Shown piece by piece: positions 61,625 through 64,000 of a stretch of DNA of 64,000 nucleotides. Each line of letters starts with the position of its first letter. Position 1 is the stretch's first letter. A program made the translations under genes and the position numbers. The notes beneath the pieces were generated by a model. It saw nothing but the letters and a program-made list of their open reading frames with translations, was not told the DNA's origin and made no database searches. Origin of the DNA: Betaproteobacteria bacterium (lineage in GTDB: Bacteria > Pseudomonadota > Gammaproteobacteria > Burkholderiales > UBA6910); NCBI GenBank assembly GCA_016183615.1, contig JACPEG010000017.1, forward strand, positions 1 through 64,000, written 5' to 3'.

Positions 61625-62473
61625 ATGACGAACGACATGACCCCCATCCTGCGGATGCTTGCGCTCGGGATAACCCTGGCGATTCTCCCGGCGAAAGCGG
61701 AGGAGCGGACCTATTCCTTCGGCGTCATCACCCAGCGCAGCCCCGTGCTCACCGCCCAGTACTGGAACCCGATCCTGCGTCACGTGAGTGAAAAGAGCGG
61801 CGTTGCGCTCACCCTCAAGCTGGCGAAAACCGCCCCCGATCATTCGGACATGATCGGCCGCGGCGAATTCGATTTCATCTACTCCAATCACAATTTCACT
61901 CCGAAAAACGATGCCGTGGGCTACCGGGTGGTCGCCCGCCCCTTGGAGGCGGCCATCATGGGCCAGATCGTGGTGCCCGGGGATTCCCCCATCCAGTCGC
62001 TTGCCGAGCTGGACGAAAGGGAGGTGGTGTTTCCCTCCAAGGTGGCGTTCGTGGGCTACCACGTGCCGATGGATGCGCTGCTCCGGGCGGGCGTCCGGGT
62101 GAAGCCCCTGTTCGCTGGAAACCAGGAGGGTGCCATGGGCCAGCTCAAGACCGGGCGCGTGCCGGCCGCCGGCGTGAACTCCCAGATCATGCGTGACTAC
62201 GCGGAGCGTGAGGGCTACCGGTACCGCGTGCTGTGGGCCTCCGAGCCCTATCTCAACATCCCGGTTTCCGCCCATCCCTCGGTTCCGGCGACCAAGGTAA
62301 AGGCCGTGCAGCAGGCGCTGGTCGCCATGTCCGCCGACGCGGAGGGAGCAAAAATCCTGGCGGCGAGCGCCGAGCTCATCAAGCAGAAGCCGCCCTACGG
62401 CTTCATCGCCGCCACGGACCGGGACTTCGACAACTACAGGCAGTTCTACCGCAAGACCCTGGTGAAGGAGTAG
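61625..62473 (+). CDS. PhnD-like periplasmic substrate-binding protein
   Basis: This 282-residue exported protein (signal ILRMLALGITLAILPAKA) belongs to the phosphate/phosphite/phosphonate binding family of ABC transporters. Typical parts are FGVITQRSPVLTAQYWNPIL and VVFPSKVAFVGYHVP. No permease or ATPase gene follows. Instead a GGDEF sensor starts 5 bases downstream, so it probably serves as a ligand sensor for that protein and not as an ABC transporter component. Confidence 0.85.
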   Translation: MTNDMTPILRMLALGITLAILPAKAEERTYSFGVITQRSPVLTAQYWNPILRHVSEKSGVALTLKLAKTAPDHSDMIGRGEFDFIYSNHNFTPKNDAVGYRVVARPLEAAIMGQIVVPGDSPIQSLAELDEREVVFPSKVAFVGYHVPMDALLRAGVRVKPLFAGNQEGAMGQLKTGRVPAAGVNSQIMRDYAEREGYRYRVLWASEPYLNIPVSAHPSVPATKVKAVQQALVAMSADAEGAKILAASAELIKQKPPYGFIAATDRDFDNYRQFYRKTLVKE

Positions 62474-62478
62474 CGACC

Positions 62479-64000
62479 ATGCTGCGGCGCATGCTCGGAC
62501 GGATGTGGGGCGACCTCAATCTGTCTGCGCGCCTGATGGTCGGCACGGGCTTTGCCGTCACGGCAACCGCCGCGGCGCTGCTCTACAGCATCGTCGTCAA
62601 CGACGTCGAGCGCCACCGTGGGGCGTTGCTGGAGAAGGCCAATGCCTCCCTGGAGTTCATCGTTCCCGCCATCACCGAGCAGGCGGTGATCGGCGACTAT
62701 TCCCTGATCCAGCAGATGATCACGGCGCGGGTGGACGAGCCCAACATCGCCCGGGCCGGCTGGGTGGACAACATGGGCAACCTGATCCAGGCCTCCAGCC
62801 CCGACACCCCGCTCCGGGCTCCGCGCTGGTTCGGCAGGTGGGCCGACCTGCCCTATCACGAAGTGTCCAAGGAGATCGCGGTCGGCGGCCAGTCCTACGG
62901 CAAGGTGTTCCTGGTTAGCGACCCGAATCCGACCGTGAATCAGCTGTGGGAGCAATCGGTGGGGCTGATGCAGTTGCTGCTGTTCGGCATCGGTCTGCTG
63001 TTCAGCGTCACCCTGGTCATCGCCACCAACGGCTTGCGGCCCCTGGTGGCGCTGGCACAAAGCGCCAGCCGGTTCGGGCAGGGCGATTACACTGTGCGCA
63101 TCCCGAACGAGGGTTCGCCCGAGGTTCAGGCGAGCATCCAGGCCTTCAACAGCATGGCCGACAGCATCGAGTCGCTGCTGAAGTCGCTGAACGACAGCAA
63201 GGTGGTGCTGTTCGAGGAAAAAGAGCGGGCCCAGGTGACCCTCGCCTCCATCTCCGATGCCGTGGTCAGCACCGATACCAGCGGCAACGTGGAGTACATG
63301 AACCCGGTGGCCGAGAAGTTGACGGGGTGGAATCTGGCGGAGGCGCGCGGCCAGCCGCTCCCGGACATCTTCCGCGTGACCCGCGAGGCCACCGCCGTGC
63401 TGCGCGAGGACTGGGACAGTGAATCCGTGCACCATGCAGTCCTGCTCTCCAAGGACCAGAACCAGTGTCCCATCGAGCACTCGGCGGCCCCCATCCGCAG
63501 CCGGGAAGGCAACATCATCGGCACGGTGCTGGCGTTTCGCGACGTGGGCGAATCGCGCAAGATGGCACACCAGCTCTCCTGGCAGGCCACCCACGATTCG
63601 CTGACCGGGCTCGTCAACCGGGCCGAATTCGAGCGCAGGCTCGATGCCCTTGTGGAGGAAGCCAACACCGACGGTACGGCTCACGCCCTGCTCTACCTTG
63701 ACCTGGATCAGTTCAAGGTGGTCAACGACACCTGTGGCCACGTGGCCGGCGACGAGCTGCTGAGGCAGCTGGCGGCCCTGCTCCATGGCAGCATCCGCGA
63801 TTCCGATACGCTGGCCCGACTGGGCGGCGACGAATTCGGCGTGTTGCTGCACGGCTGCCCGCTGGAGCGCGCCCTGATAGTGGGGGAAGGCCTGCGCCAG
63901 ACCCTCACCGAGTTTCGTTTCGCCTGGCAGGAAAAGGCCTTCGTTATCGGAATCAGCATCGGGGTGGTCGCCATTGCCGGCGGCGGTCTGCACCGTCCCG
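62479..64000 (+). CDS. Membrane sensor diguanylate cyclase (HAMP-PAS-GGDEF), cut by window end
   Basis: The visible 507 residues have a membrane helix near 25-45, a periplasmic domain (about 46-160), a second helix (about 161-182), HAMP, PAS (about 255-380; YMNPVAEKLTGW) and GGDEF. The active site is GGDEF at 449-453, with an RxxD inhibition site (RDSD, 440-443) five residues before it. It should make cyclic di-GMP in response to a periplasmic signal, perhaps from the PhnD-like protein encoded 5 bases upstream. The end lies beyond the window; an EAL domain may follow. Confidence 0.9.
   Translation, partial: MLRRMLGRMWGDLNLSARLMVGTGFAVTATAAALLYSIVVNDVERHRGALLEKANASLEFIVPAITEQAVIGDYSLIQQMITARVDEPNIARAGWVDNMGNLIQASSPDTPLRAPRWFGRWADLPYHEVSKEIAVGGQSYGKVFLVSDPNPTVNQLWEQSVGLMQLLLFGIGLLFSVTLVIATNGLRPLVALAQSASRFGQGDYTVRIPNEGSPEVQASIQAFNSMADSIESLLKSLNDSKVVLFEEKERAQVTLASISDAVVSTDTSGNVEYMNPVAEKLTGWNLAEARGQPLPDIFRVTREATAVLREDWDSESVHHAVLLSKDQNQCPIEHSAAPIRSREGNIIGTVLAFRDVGESRKMAHQLSWQATHDSLTGLVNRAEFERRLDALVEEANTDGTAHALLYLDLDQFKVVNDTCGHVAGDELLRQLAALLHGSIRDSDTLARLGGDEFGVLLHGCPLERALIVGEGLRQTLTEFRFAWQEKAFVIGISIGVVAIAGGGLHRP

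Overview
The window is a GC-rich (about two-thirds G+C by eye), densely coded chromosomal segment of a Gram-negative bacterium, most likely a betaproteobacterium of the Nitrosomonadales/Rhodocyclales/Burkholderiales type. This rests on gene order: mla - ABC pair - bolA - murA - hisGDCBHA on one strand, and kdsD-kdsC-lptCAB-rpoN-hpf-ptsN-hprK-rapZ on the other. hprK next to ptsN and rapZ is a betaproteobacterial signature. No phage, IS element, rRNA or CRISPR array was seen. The only RNA gene found is tRNA-Gly(CCC).

Layout. 0.3-7.2 kb (minus strand): histidine biosynthesis behind murA. 7.2-12.9 kb (minus): bolA-like gene, an ABC-2 exporter, the Mla phospholipid transport operon (without mlaA) and a short DUF72 gene. 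12.9-15.9 kb: a luciferase-like oxidoreductase/SDR pair facing an AurF-like diiron protein. 16.1-33.1 kb: an MSHA-like type IV pilus locus with a sigma-54 response regulator, assembly ATPases, secretin, TPR protein, platform protein, I/J/K-like inner-membrane parts, pilin-like proteins, a histidine kinase and a major-pilin-like gene behind a textbook -24/-12 promoter. 33.1-34.4 kb: two PIN-type toxin-antitoxin units, one intact and one decayed, next to a partial duplicate of the 3' end of a Kef-type antiporter gene. 34.4-44.3 kb: kef, then KDO synthesis, LPS transport, rpoN and nitrogen-PTS genes. 44.3-48.5 kb: NusG_II/Gx/ubiX genes, a LON-domain protein, an LMW-phosphatase-like protein with an altered P-loop, and a tandem thioredoxin protein. 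48.6-56.6 kb: mutY, an AsmA-like gene and an AttEFGH-like ABC/lipocalin operon. 56.6-64 kb: tRNA-Gly, thiS-thiG, trmB, two unknowns, a TauE/FAH pair, and a PhnD-like binding protein next to a GGDEF sensor cut by the window end.

How the parts connect. rpoN, a sigma-54 activator, a histidine kinase and a consensus sigma-54 promoter before the pilin all lie in the window, suggesting a PilS/PilR-like switch for the pilus. The pilus ATPase carries an MshEN-type c-di-GMP-binding domain, and a diguanylate cyclase lies at the right edge, so a second c-di-GMP layer is possible.

A notable non-coding feature is a set of intergenic inverted-repeat families. Three families that occur alone elsewhere in the window are nested inside one another between mutY and the asmA-like gene (49672-50020), and one has a second copy in opposite orientation at 46010-46146. 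This nested arrangement and the toxin-antitoxin/kef rearrangement are the least ordinary structures here.
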